Both the position numbers and the translations under genes were made by a program. From Pleurodeles waltl (taxonomy: Eukaryota > Chordata > Amphibia > Caudata > Salamandridae): a DNA stretch of 64,000 nt. Positions within the stretch are counted from its first letter, which is position 1; each line of letters starts with the position of its first letter. Shown here piece by piece: positions 35,770-46,195 of the stretch. A model generated the notes under the pieces. It was not told where the DNA came from and did no database searches. It saw nothing but the letters and a program-made list of their open reading frames with translations. The DNA lies in the NCBI RefSeq assembly GCF_031143425.1, contig NC_090442.1:430731776-430795775 (forward strand). The letters are read 5' to 3'.

Positions 35770-36330
35770 TCTTAAGGATCTTTGAGCCCTGGGGACAACC
35801 ACCTCACCAGGGCCTTATTATCAAAGTGTGCGGGGGGGTGTGCGGTCTCCCATCACTGGCACCCAGCACCTCCCTAGGGCTAAACAAGTTGTTTAAAGGG
35901 GAGGCTTTAACCGCCTCCTTTGCATCCCTGGGGACTGCCACCCCTTGGGGCTGAATATTAAATTTATGGGGGGGCCCTTGTGGGCCCCAGCAGGCCCTGC
36001 GACAGCCACCTTCCCAGGCCTGAGAGAAAATGATGAAGGGGTTCCATTGCGGACCCTGGCCTGGATCCGGGGACCACAATCTCCTGGGGAAAACTAATTG
36101 GAAATAAGGGGGGGGGCGTGCGGCACTCCCGCAGCCCCGGGGATCGCCATCTTTCCAGGGCTGAAATAAGATAATGAAGGAGGTCCATTGTGGACCCCCA
36201 GCCCTGGGGACCACCACTCCACTCGAGGAGCCAATAATGGCCTTGGGGACCACCACCCACCAGGCCCTCTGCTGCTGTTGCCCAGAGGGCCTATCCCTGG
36301 GACATAGCTGTTTGCTCTGACTTGGTGGGA
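35770..36330. repeat. Degenerate tandem repeat of about 80-100 bp
   Basis: The motif ccctggggaccaccac (with variants gactgccacc, gatcgccatc, gaccacaatc) recurs about every 80-120 bp, each time followed by cagggctgaa-like sequence and a G-rich run. Related single units lie at 34150-34270. The minus-strand open frame of 218 codons across it is a repeat artefact. Confidence 0.65.
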
Positions 36331-37304
36331 ACCCGGGGATCAATAAGAGGAGTGTTTCAAGTGGCCTCCCTCCCCTATTGAGTAGAGGTGGGCCTGGAGG
36401 ATGGAGTCCCAGGAGCTGAAATTGGCTGCAAAATCCCCCTCCTGCACACTGGCCCTTCAACTAATGAGGTAGCACTTACTAAGTAACCAGTACAAAGTAA
36501 TCTAGTAGAATAGACATTTTGTGCAAAACTGTGGACCCTTTTTGGATAAACAAGCAGGTGAGCTTTCGTTCTGGCCATGGTGTTTATTCCATAGGAATTA
36601 AACCTCAACAGGAAGCACTTACAAATATAAATGTAGCAGGTCCCCCAGTTGAAGCTCCACTTCTGGAACGGACAAATGAGCCCAACTCCTGGGATTGGCA
36701 AAGGCAAAGCAAGTGTGTTTACTCCATGATTCCATATTGAAAAGGGTGTTGGCCACAGGGCCTGGCCTCAGGCCACAGGCAAGGCCCTGCGGCTAACCCC
36801 TGCTGTGCAAGGCTGAAGGCCTTGCATTGCGGTGGTTGTCTTATCATACAGTAATGAAAATTACTTTACATTAAAAAAACATAGAAATTCACTGACAAAA
36901 TCAAAGGTTACATAGATGTTATATTTAAGTTCTTAATTTACTCACACAAAACCAAAGAAATTTGGTTAAGTTTGAGTTATTTCATTTAATGATAAACTAT
37001 AGACTATAGTTACAAAATATAACTTGCAGCCTATGATAGCTATAACTCACACCCTCGCATGCACTGATAATTACCAGAGATATTACTGCACTCATGACAA
37101 CTTTTATAATGTCAATAAAATATCAATGAAACATTAAAAGTCAAATTATTGAATAAAAAACTCTGCATTGCGGGGGAGCTAGTTACGCCGCAAGTTATAG
37201 TTACTTGAAATAACTCAAACTATAACTGATGAATTTCTCTAATTTTGCGGGAGTAAATTCAGAACCTAACTATAACATCCCTGTAACCTTTGTTTTTTAA
37301 GTGA

Positions 37305-37308
<4 letters not shown>

Positions 37309-37335
<27 letters not shown>

Positions 37336-37360
37336 CATATATATATATATATATATATAC
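37309..37360. repeat. (TA)n microsatellite
   Basis: Alternating t/a tract with one atgc interruption. Confidence 0.9.
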
Positions 37361-37408
37361 GTATAAGATATGTTAGGCAATGTCACTCCCTTCTCCACCT
37401 AATGTGGC

Positions 37409-37879
37409 TTGGGTTCAGGAGCAAATGCATCTCTCAATAACTTGGGCCTTGCACCAAAGCAAATGAGGGACTGCCCCCTTGAGATCATACCGGAGCAAAA
37501 AGTGACACTGGATTATCTATCTTACAAAATGAATAGTACAAGCATTTGCTACTTCTGTAAATCAGATGTGATCCAGGAACACATGGAATATGCATTAATG
37601 CTCAGTATGCCTCTAGTACACTTCTCTAATATGGCTGCATGTGAAAGTTTAGAATGCTCTAAATTTGACACTCACCCAGGAAAAGACAGCGGGTCCCCAA
37701 AACAAGCTAAGTATTTTTCATCATTGCTGTATAACATATTTAACAATATAACAACATACCTAGGTCAACAGCACGACCATCAAAATTTGCTGAGAGCTAA
37801 AGAAATAAAAAGAGAACAAACAAATCATTATTGCTCTGTGAAACTGATGCCTTCATGCTTGAATTGCTGGGCTTTGTGA
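37409..37879 (+). other. Uncharacterised open frame, doubtful
   Basis: This is a 156-codon open frame whose first codon is TTG and whose first ATG lies about 20 codons in. It has several Cys (ICYFCK, CLNC) but no arrangement I can assign to a known domain. It begins just after a (TA)n tract and ends about 1.5 kb before the LINE remnant. It could be a decayed part of that LINE, or chance. No function is proposed. Confidence 0.25.
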
Positions 37880-39385
37880 ACAAAGTTCTCTGTCTGAACA
37901 TATCCATTTCAGTTAAGGATTACAACAGAGAATGAAAAAATGGGATAGGGATGCTTGAGGCAATACTTAGGGTCCACTTTAAAGTTTGGCAGACAGGGTA
38001 CCTAGCCCACCCTTCTCATTTGGAAACATATGGACCTTAAATATTCTTTCAAAGGAGACCCAGTTGGCTCCGTCTATGGAATATTTCCTCTGACCTCTCA
38101 ATGGAGTAGTTACCTTCACAGGAAGGGAATTATATAGTGTGCTCTATTTAAGATGGATGATGTAATACATTTTTTCCTGTCCATCACCACCAGGAAAACC
38201 TTGGCAGTAAAGGATACGAAAAAACCCTAAAATGATCCCTTCTCCACCAGGAGAAACTTCCTATTGCTAACGATCATTAATTTTTGTTTTTGAAAAACCG
38301 ACTCATTTGGTTTTGAAAAACAAAGAAGGTTGGAAAGGTTTGACCACTATCATGGGTGGAGGTACCACCTTTCGAACTTTTCTCAAATTGTTAGAAATGT
38401 CATTATAGAGATGTGACGATAGGACCTGCAGACATTGCAAAATTTAGCAGGCATAGGTCCAGCGGGATAGCAGTGGTAATGGCCTCTGCCTTCCTGGTGG
38501 AGTAAATGCTATCCATGCAAGAGGTAGCTTCTATCATTTTAGCAAATCTCTGCCTTCTTAAAGGACAATTGATGAAATATAAGTTAGTTCGTTTCTGAGG
38601 TACCTTGTTAGCTGGTGCTGAAATGGGCCTAGCAAGTCTAGTCAAATTTATACTTCTGCGAATGCACCAAGGTTGAGAATTTTCGCCTCAATACTACTAA
38701 TCCAAGGTCTAAAGGATGCATTTATATATGCAAAAAATCTGTCCTTTCACACCCATGTCATGATAAGTTGACAATGTGGAAATGACATTTATGCTGTTGT
38801 TACATGACAAGCTGGTTGAAGGTGTGATAACCCGTAACAGGAGCACATCATCCCTTTACTGCCATTTCTGTTGGCTGACTCAAGTCAAGGTTATATACTG
38901 AACCTTTGAACTTTTAAGGTATAGCATTCCATTTAGAAGGAACTTGGACTGTTGAGCAGGCCATCATTGTGTATGTTCTAAGATTTTATTAGTGGAAAAT
39001 ATCAATGAAGTTCAGCTAGTAAGGAGGGAGCCATCAGTCTCTTAAAACATTGCCTTTAACGGAAACAAAAATGTTATCTTTTTGATATTTATAGGCTATC
39101 AATTGTAATATGTCATGAGTTCTTCTGAGGCCTAGTCACTGCCAAGGTGGAAGATAAAGTGAGGCAAATGAGTTGGATGTTCATCTCTGTGCAATTATTG
39201 TGGACAGGTTGTTATGATGTGTAATTGTATGTGTAAAAGTTTCAAATGGATGATCTTTTAAATTTTTCAATGCATATGAAATGAGTGAATGATCACATTC
39301 AATAACAGCTCCAGGATACACATAACATAACTTGCAGTGTGCACATTTCTGGGAATGTTTCAGCACAGTTTGTTAATAAATCTGG
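37880..39385. other. Undetermined; may hold decayed LINE sequence
   Basis: The position suggests that the 5' part of the L1-type LINE interrupted at 39431 lies here. I could not read a convincing ORF1 or N-terminal endonuclease sequence in any frame. Nothing else was recognised. Confidence 0.4.
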
Positions 39386-39431
39386 ATTGATTATTTCTTG
39401 GTGGATCAGCTATGGCGTAATGCGATAGTTA
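39386..39431 (+). pseudogene. L1-type ORF2 endonuclease fragment, left of insertion
   Basis: The frame reads IDYFLVDQLWRNAIV and continues in phase across the Penelope insertion into SIVYLAPHLSYHGAV at 46211-46255. Together they give the end of an L1 apurinic-type endonuclease domain (consensus RIDYFLV then SDHAPV). Two stop codons precede IWIDYF, so this copy is dead. The final 16 bases are the target duplication. Confidence 0.7.
39416..39431 (+). repeat. 16-bp target site duplication, left copy
   Basis: The sequence cgtaatgcgatagtta is repeated exactly at 46196-46211. In both places it codes for part of the same LINE endonuclease frame (RNAIV). Confidence 0.88.
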
Positions 39432-41404
39432 ATGGTACGTAGTGCGGCACACCTAACAGAAACTTGTTATAAATAATCAGTAGGTGATTAGAAAGAGTCA
39501 AGCATCAAATTTTAATACATGTTTGAAAAGTCCATTCTTATTCAGTGCTTTGAATAGTTATTCCTCATAGGTGTGCACATGTCTCCATAATGGTACAACT
39601 CAAGCCGTGTTTGACAACACCTCCATAATGGTACAACTCAAGCCAACACGTGTTTCGTCTTGGGAAAACTCCAATCCAATCCCAAACGACTTCTTCAGGG
39701 CTAAAATTGTAAATGTATTCATTGAGTTAGTAACCAAAATACTAGAACTTAGTCCTTGAAAATATCAAAAAATAAATTTAGTAAAAAACTCCAATTAGAG
39801 CCCAAACAAAATGGCCGAAGTGTTAACCGCATAGTGTCTCGTGTCTTACAGAAATACCCCAAAAGCGTGGAATGAGAACCGAAGAAATAGAAATAGGTTT
39901 ATATACCCGCAGGTACATTAAACGTGTGTATAAAACTGAAAAAACAAACTATATATGGTCGATAGAACAACAACCACTTGCGTGCACTGGCCACAAGCTC
40001 AAATATTCATGTGAGAAGACACCACTGTGTTAATTATCATGCAATAACACTTGGAAGTCATACCTCCTAATTCTCAAAAGGTTGACCCACTTCAACCGTC
40101 ATCAAACAAAGTCCATGAAATGCGAACTGATAGGTAAGGGATCCTATAGGCAGTGTATGCACCCGTCCAAGGCTAAATAATGCAAAATAAAAAAACAAAG
40201 AATAATGCTATTTATATCTCCTTGCTCAAAAAATGCTCAAAGTAAAAGTGAGTCTACAATGCTACACTTAAAATTACCTATTATCACAAGGTTTATATCC
40301 TCAAAGGTACGATTTCACATATCAGTAAAAGTATCGGATCCATGAATCAGTGAATATCAGGTACACCAGCCTTTGTTAAACCTCCAGATCTAGCGTGAAA
40401 TCAAACAGAATGAATATAATTAAATAGCAAACATCTTACAGTAGTCTGAACACCACGTTAAGAAATAATATTGGACCAAGACCGACTTCCAAATGTCTCA
40501 TAATACTGATCTCAGGTCTACATATGTATAAAAAGAACATCCTGAGTGTTGAAACATCACTTAAACTACATCGTTAGTAAAGGCTATTAGGCTGCCGAAA
40601 AAATTCAAACACAGTGCAGGACCGTGATCGGGTCTTCTATCCTTCAAAACAAATATCTTAATGCAACAATCACAGAAACACCGGTACTCACCGCATCCGA
40701 AATAGAATTAAAGTGTGCTCCACAAACCAGCATGAAAGGAAACAGAGAGATACGAGTACGCAACTCTCAACGCGGTAAGAAGCAGAAAGACGCGAGTGCG
40801 CGACTCCCGTGCCTAGCGTCTGAGACCCGAAGTCAAATGGACCACAAGTTTAAAATGTATACGGGATGTCATGAGAATGGAAAACGGACTAACGGAAAAC
40901 ACGCACGCAACATCATGAAACTGAAAAACAGACTGTCATTGATTACAAGAGTTGGAGTAACGTCGAAATAAGGCAGGGGAGAGCACAATTGTTTGCCGGC
41001 TGTGCTACCATGATTAGACCAAAAATTAGGAATCCAAAAAACCATAAAATAACGAAGTGCACTAAATGAAAGCCATTTTTTAAGGAATATAAAATATAAA
41101 CAAGATAACAATCACAAACGCCCCTACGAGTGGAAAATAAACAATAAACGCATATTAGGGAAGCCAAACCAGGCTCTGAACTGAGATTCCGAAAACAATA
41201 GCCATAGCTCAATTCATCCTAAACTCGGTGTTTTATATATAGAACCATCCAGACCCTATTGTCCCTATGTAAAGGGCAATTGGGCTACATCATCGAATAT
41301 AATCAAACTAACACACGAATGGTCCCTCTTCATTGGGTCGGTGCTCTAACATTTGAAGAAGCCAAGAGATGTATGCTTCTGATGTTAGAACCAGAATAAG
41401 ATAA
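39432..41404 (-). repeat. Penelope left inverted arm
   Basis: This is the reverse complement of 44066-46037. From aligned open frames the two differ at only a few positions per hundred codons: 1 difference in 62 and 3 in 89 codons compared. It contains the hammerhead-like motif on the minus strand. Confidence 0.9.
39641..39702 (-). ncRNA. Hammerhead-like ribozyme, left arm
   Basis: Reverse complement of the motif at 45767-45828, with the same core words (CTGAAGA, GAAA) and the same paired segments. It is antisense to the element gene in this arm. Confidence 0.5.
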
Positions 41405-41412
41405 AAAACTTA

Positions 41413-43844
41413 GATGATGTTGGGTCAACCTCCATCAATGTGATCAATTATTCCGATTTTGAACTTACTACAGGGGCAAAGAGTCTTCTGGCTAGAGGAC
41501 TCAACTTTTGCCCCAGATCCTTTGGGGACCCCTGTAGGTTCAAGACTGACTTATTCAAATTTGTGCGCAAACTCAAAATTAAGAAATATTTCCACCAGCA
41601 CCCGACGATGAGTTCTAGTGCTGATTTACACACATCTACCCCTAGCACTCTGTCCATCGAACAAATACATGATACAGCACTTATCGTTTCTCTAGCAGAG
41701 AGAGATGAAGATCCGGGTATTTTGTCAAGGATGCTGCAAGATCTGGACATTGATTCGGACATGAGTGTTCCCAGTGGCTTCAAGAAAAGATCGGGCTGGA
41801 CACCTAGGTCATGGAGCTTGAATTGTTTTGATAAATTCTTTGACTTGGTCTGTCAGGATTTCGATAAGTACTTAGCTAAGATGAACTATAGGCAATTTGT
41901 AAAGAATCTCAATTTTGAGGAGTCAGCTGCACTGACAATGCTGAAGCGGAATAAAAATATCATTATAAGGCAGGCAGATAAAGGAGGGAATGTGGTTCTC
42001 ATGAACAAAACTGATTACGACAATGAAATTCTATCACAACCCAATGATGCAATTTGTTATGAGAAGGTATGTGGGAATCCTATCCCTACTCTGACTCACA
42101 CAATAAACAAAAAATTGATGACCTGGCGGGAGAAGGGGCTTCTGAATAAAGAGGAATATATATATATTTGAGAGTGGATTGTCCCAGGTATCCGTGCCTT
42201 TATACGCTACCCAAAGTACATAAGGGTTTGCCTTTTCCACCGGGCAGACCTATCGTCTCAGGTATTTCAGGTCCTACTGAGAAACTCTCGGAATTTGTAG
42301 ATCGTTTTTTGCAACCATTATTATGTAACTTACCATCCTTTATCAAAGATACCACACATATTCTGAGCATTTTGAATGATGTTGAGTGGGACAGTGACAT
42401 GATGTTGGTAACACTGGATGTAGTTTCATTATACACATGCATCAACCATGAACTAGGACAAGAAGCCATCCGTTTCTTTTTACATAAAAGATCGGCTAGC
42501 TATTGGGAACATACTGATATGTTGATTGAAATGATGAACCTTATTCTGACCAATAATTTTTTTCTGTTCAACAGAGATTGGTTCCAACAAAAGCAGGGTG
42601 TGGCCATGGGTTCCAAATTCTCCCCCTCATACGCAAATCTTTTTATGGGGTGGTTTGAACACAAATGGATTTGGGGCCCTGGTGCAAGCGAATGGCAGAC
42701 TCATATATTATTCTGGGGAAGATATATAGATGATTGCTTTTTGATTTGGACAGGTGGTGAAAAGAAACTATTGGAATTCTGTGAATTTTTGAATTCCAAT
42801 AATATGAACGTGAAATTCACACATCAATATAGCTCGACAAGTATTGAATTTCTCGATGTTGAAATTTTCATTGCTGAAGGTAAGATCCAGAGTAGACTAT
42901 TTCGCAAAGCCACAGCTTGTAATTCCATACTTCATGCTGATAGTTCGCACCCCAGGCATCAAATAGCATCTATCCCCTATGCAGGATTTGTGAGGGCTAG
43001 ACGCAATTGTAGTCTGGATGATGAGTTCCTCCACGAGTTATATGATATGGGTAGAAGATTCCTAGCACGGGGCTACTCGAATAAGATGGTTAGGAAGGCT
43101 CATCGCAAAGCCAAATGCTTAAAGAGATGCGACACACTAAAGAAGGACAACACTAATAAGAGGACTGATCAACCTAATACAGTTCGATTCATCACAGATT
43201 TTAATGATGCTTCATTGATTCTACAAAAATGCATGAATAAACATTGGAGTTCATTGTCCCAAGACGAATCACTGAGAGACATGTTACCAGAAAAAATACC
43301 AGTAGCATTTCGGAGGGGCAGAAACTTAAAAAGCATATTGAGTCCCAGTTTTACTGCCAATCCTCCTGAGACAACATGGCTTTCTACAAAAATGGTCGTT
43401 TTTTTTAGATGCAGAGGCTGTGGAGTATACCGCTGGGCCTGTCACAATATGAAGGAATTCTCGGATGGGAGAACACAATTTAAGATTTGTTCAATGATCA
43501 ACTGTAACACTACTTTTGTTGTATATATCATACGGTGTAAATGCCTGAAGATTTATGTAGGTAGTACAATTCGTGCACTTAAGATCAGAATTGGTGAACA
43601 TGTGAGAGCGCTTAACAATGTTGACATGAAATATCCAATAGTGACACATATAATGAACTGTAATTCACAGACCAATCATAAGAGTTTTGAATTTTTTGGG
43701 CTAGATCACATCCCCAAAGATCCGAGGGGCGGCAATAGAGAACTAGCCCTGCGTCAAAGAGAGGCACTCTGGATCATGAGATTGAGGACCGTGGAATCTG
43801 GTCTCAACTCTGATAGGGAGTTGGAATTCTTCCTTGTAGACTAA
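41413..43844 (+). pseudogene. Penelope reverse transcriptase / GIY-YIG polyprotein, one frameshift
   Basis: The open frame begins after a stop near 41389 with no obvious early ATG. It runs to 42171, then must shift by one base into a 558-codon frame ending at 43844. The shift is at a small (TA)n run (gaatatatatatatttga, 42153-42170). N-terminal part: KNIIIRQADKGGNVVLM. Reverse transcriptase landmarks follow: LPKVHKG, RPIVSG, LVTLDVVSLYT, KQGVAMGSKFSPSYANLFMG and the catalytic YIDDCFLIW near 42725-42750, then IEFLDVEIFI. A Cys-rich linker follows (CRGCG, CSMINC). The C-terminal 110 residues form a GIY-YIG nuclease: VVYIIRC, KIYVGST, RIGEHVRAL. This domain order is diagnostic of the endonuclease-bearing Penelope class, which primes DNA synthesis at the insertion site. 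Confidence 0.92.
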
Positions 43845-44065
43845 AGAGGTTACCTATGTATCAATGATATTCAGGTTAACTCAACCATTCATTATTACTG
43901 TCATCTGTTTTCTTTGTCCAAATAGGATGTGTTGTATGGTTTATATCTTTCTCCCATCTCCAATGGGGTTTTAACATTGAGTTATAAATCAAAATCCTTC
44001 AACAAAGTCGTTAGGGTTTCTAATATACTTTGTTTAATCTTTTACAGATGGGACAATTTGGATAC

Positions 44066-46037
44066 TATCTTATTCTGGTTCTAACATCAGAAGCATACAT
44101 CTCTTGGCTTCTTCAAATTTTAGAGCACTGACCCAATGAAGGGGGACCATTTGTGTGTTAGTTTGATTAAATTCGATGATGTAGCCCAATTGCCCTTTAC
44201 ATAGGGACAATAGGGTCTGGATGGTTATATATAAGACAGCGAGTTTAGGATGAATTGAGCTATGGCTATTGTTTTCGGAATCTCAGTTCAGAGCCTGGTT
44301 TGGCTTCCCTAATATGCGTTTATTGTGTATTTTCCACTCGTAGGGGTGTTTGTGATTGTTATCTTGTTTATATTTTATATTCCTTAAAAAATGGCTTTCA
44401 TTTAGTGCACTTCGTTATTTTATGGTTTTTTGGATTACTAATTTTTGGTCTAATCATGGTAGCACAGCCGGCAAACAATTGTGCTCTCCCCTGCCTTATT
44501 TCGACGTTACTCCGACTCTTGTAATCAATGACAGTCTGTTTTTCAGTTTCATGATGTTGCATGCGTGTTTTCTGTTAGTCCGTTTTCCATTCTCATGACA
44601 TCCCGTATACATTTTAAACTTGTGGTCCATTTGACTTCCGGGTCTCAGACGCTAGGCACGGGAGTCGCGCACTCGCGTCTTTCTGCTTCTTACTGCGTTG
44701 AGAGTTGCGTACTCGCATCTCTCTGTTTCCTTTCATGCTGGTTTGTGGAGCACACTTTAATTCTATATCGGATGCGGTGAGTACCGGTGTTTCTGTGATT
44801 GTTGCATTAAGATATTTGTTTTGTAGGATAGAAGACCCGATCACGGTCCTGCACTGTGTTTGAATTTTTTCGGCAGCCTAATAGCCTTTACTGACGATGT
44901 AGTTTAAGTGATGTTTCAACACTCAGGATGTTCTTTTTATACATATTTAGACCTGAGATCAGTATTATGAGACATTTGGAAGTCGGTCTTGGTCCAATAT
45001 TATTTCTTAACGTGGTGTTCAGACTAATGTAAGATGTTTGCTATTTAATTATATTCATTCTGTTTGATTTCACGCTAGATCTGGAGGTTTAACAAAGGCT
45101 GGTGTACCTGATATTCACTGATTCATGGATCCGATACTTTCACTGATATGTGAAATCGTACCTTTGAGGATATAAACCTTGTGATAATAGGTAATTTTAA
45201 GTGTAGCATTGTAGACTCACTTTTACATTGAGCATTTTTTGAGCAAGGAGATATAAATAGCATTATTCTTTGTTTTTTTATTTTGCATTATTTAGCCTTG
45301 GACGGGTGCATACACTGCCTATAGGATCCCTTACCTATCAGTTCGCATTTCATGGACTTTGTTTAATGACGGTTGAAGTGGGTCAACCTTTTGAGAATTA
45401 GGAGGTATGACTTCCAAGTGTTATTGCATGATAATTAACACAGTGGTGTCTTCTCACATGAATATTTGAGCTTGTGGCCAGTGCACGCAAGTGGTTGTTG
45501 TTCTATCGACCATATATAGTTTGTTTTTTTCAGTTTTATACACACGTTTTATGTACCTGCGGGTAGATAAACCTATTTCTATTTCTTCGGTTCTCATTCC
45601 ACGCTTTTGGGGTATTTCTGTAAGACACGAGACACTATGCGGTTAACACTTCGGCCATTTTGTTTGGGCTCTAATTGGAGTTTTTTACTAAATTTCTTTT
45701 TTGATATTTTCAAGGACTAAGTTCTAGTATTTTGGTTACTAACTCAATGAATACATTTACAATTTTAGCCCTGAAGAAGTCGTTTGGGATTGGATTGGAG
45801 TTTTCCCAAGACGAAACACGTGTTGGCTTGAGTTGTACCATTATGGAGGTGTTGTCAAACACGGCTTGAGTTGTACCATTATGGAGACATGTGTACACCT
45901 ATGAGGAATAACTATTCAAAGCACTGAATAAGAATGGACTTTTCAAACATGTATTAAAAGTTGATGCTTGACTCTTTCTAATCACCTACTGATTATTTAT
46001 AACAAGTTTCTGTTAGGTGTGCCGCACTACGTACCAT
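44066..46037 (+). repeat. Penelope right inverted arm, sense orientation
   Basis: Inverted copy of 39432-41404. It starts just after the polyprotein stop plus 220 bp and ends at gtaccatt. It includes a 40-bp tandem duplication (ggcttgagttgtaccattat twice, near 45825 and 45865) next to the ribozyme-like motif. Confidence 0.9.
45767..45828 (+). ncRNA. Hammerhead-like ribozyme, right arm
   Basis: The order of elements fits a type I hammerhead. AGCC (45767-45770) is followed by CTGAAGA (45771-45777). A stem-loop comes next (agtc..ttggga paired with tcccaa.gac, 45779-45812), then GAAA (45813-45816). A loopless palindromic stem acacgtgt (45816-45823) precedes T (45824, predicted cleavage after it) and GGCT (45825-45828), which pairs with AGCC. 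One A (45778) between the core and the second stem is not canonical, so activity is uncertain. Hammerhead motifs with very short third stems are known from Penelope-like elements. Confidence 0.55.
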
Positions 46038-46195
46038 TGTTTGTTGGGTTGTTTAAACCTGTAAGGGATGGGTGTGTTCCCTTGTGCTGGCACCCTTGCT
46101 TTCCTTGCTTTCATGCTTACTTGAATTGAATTCATGCCATTTATGATCCTGAGTGCCTATATAACCCCAATTTTTCACCCCACTATTAGAGTTCC

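Larger units (their letters stand above)
30840..37300. repeat. Mosaic of related interspersed repeats
   Basis: Several modules recur in both orientations: a taactataacatccctgtaa module (near 30860, 31060, 31750, 31825, 34920, 37260), a gaatttct-agcagttatagtt module, a ttgatagatcaccccaaaac type module (near 31350, 32830, 35210), a catgcacggcttcggcc type module (near 31900, 32210, 34440, 36750) and (TA)n tracts (33345-33367, 34955-35062). No coding sequence was recognised. The pattern suggests repeated copies of one large family broken up by microsatellites. Confidence 0.6.
39432..46195 (+). mobile_element. Penelope-like retroelement with long inverted arms
   Basis: The element is about 6.76 kb and is flanked by a perfect 16-bp duplication, cgtaatgcgatagtta, at 39416-39431 and 46196-46211. 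Left arm 39432-41404 and right arm 44066-46037 are inverted copies of each other. Between them lies one coding region (reverse transcriptase plus GIY-YIG). The right arm is in sense with the gene. A 158-bp tail (46038-46195) follows it only on the right. Terminal repeats that are partial, inverted or tandem are characteristic of Penelope-like elements. Insertion interrupted an L1-type LINE. Confidence 0.9.

Noticed and set aside
35804..36460. 218-codon minus-strand frame resembling a Pro/Trp-rich protein
   Set aside because: It follows the degenerate ccctggggaccacc repeat. It has no domain and no splice or start context.
40624..40971. 115-codon frame in the Penelope left arm, also in the right arm on the opposite strand
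   Set aside because: Conservation between the arms reflects their recent common origin and not coding constraint. It has no recognisable domain and lies outside the polyprotein.
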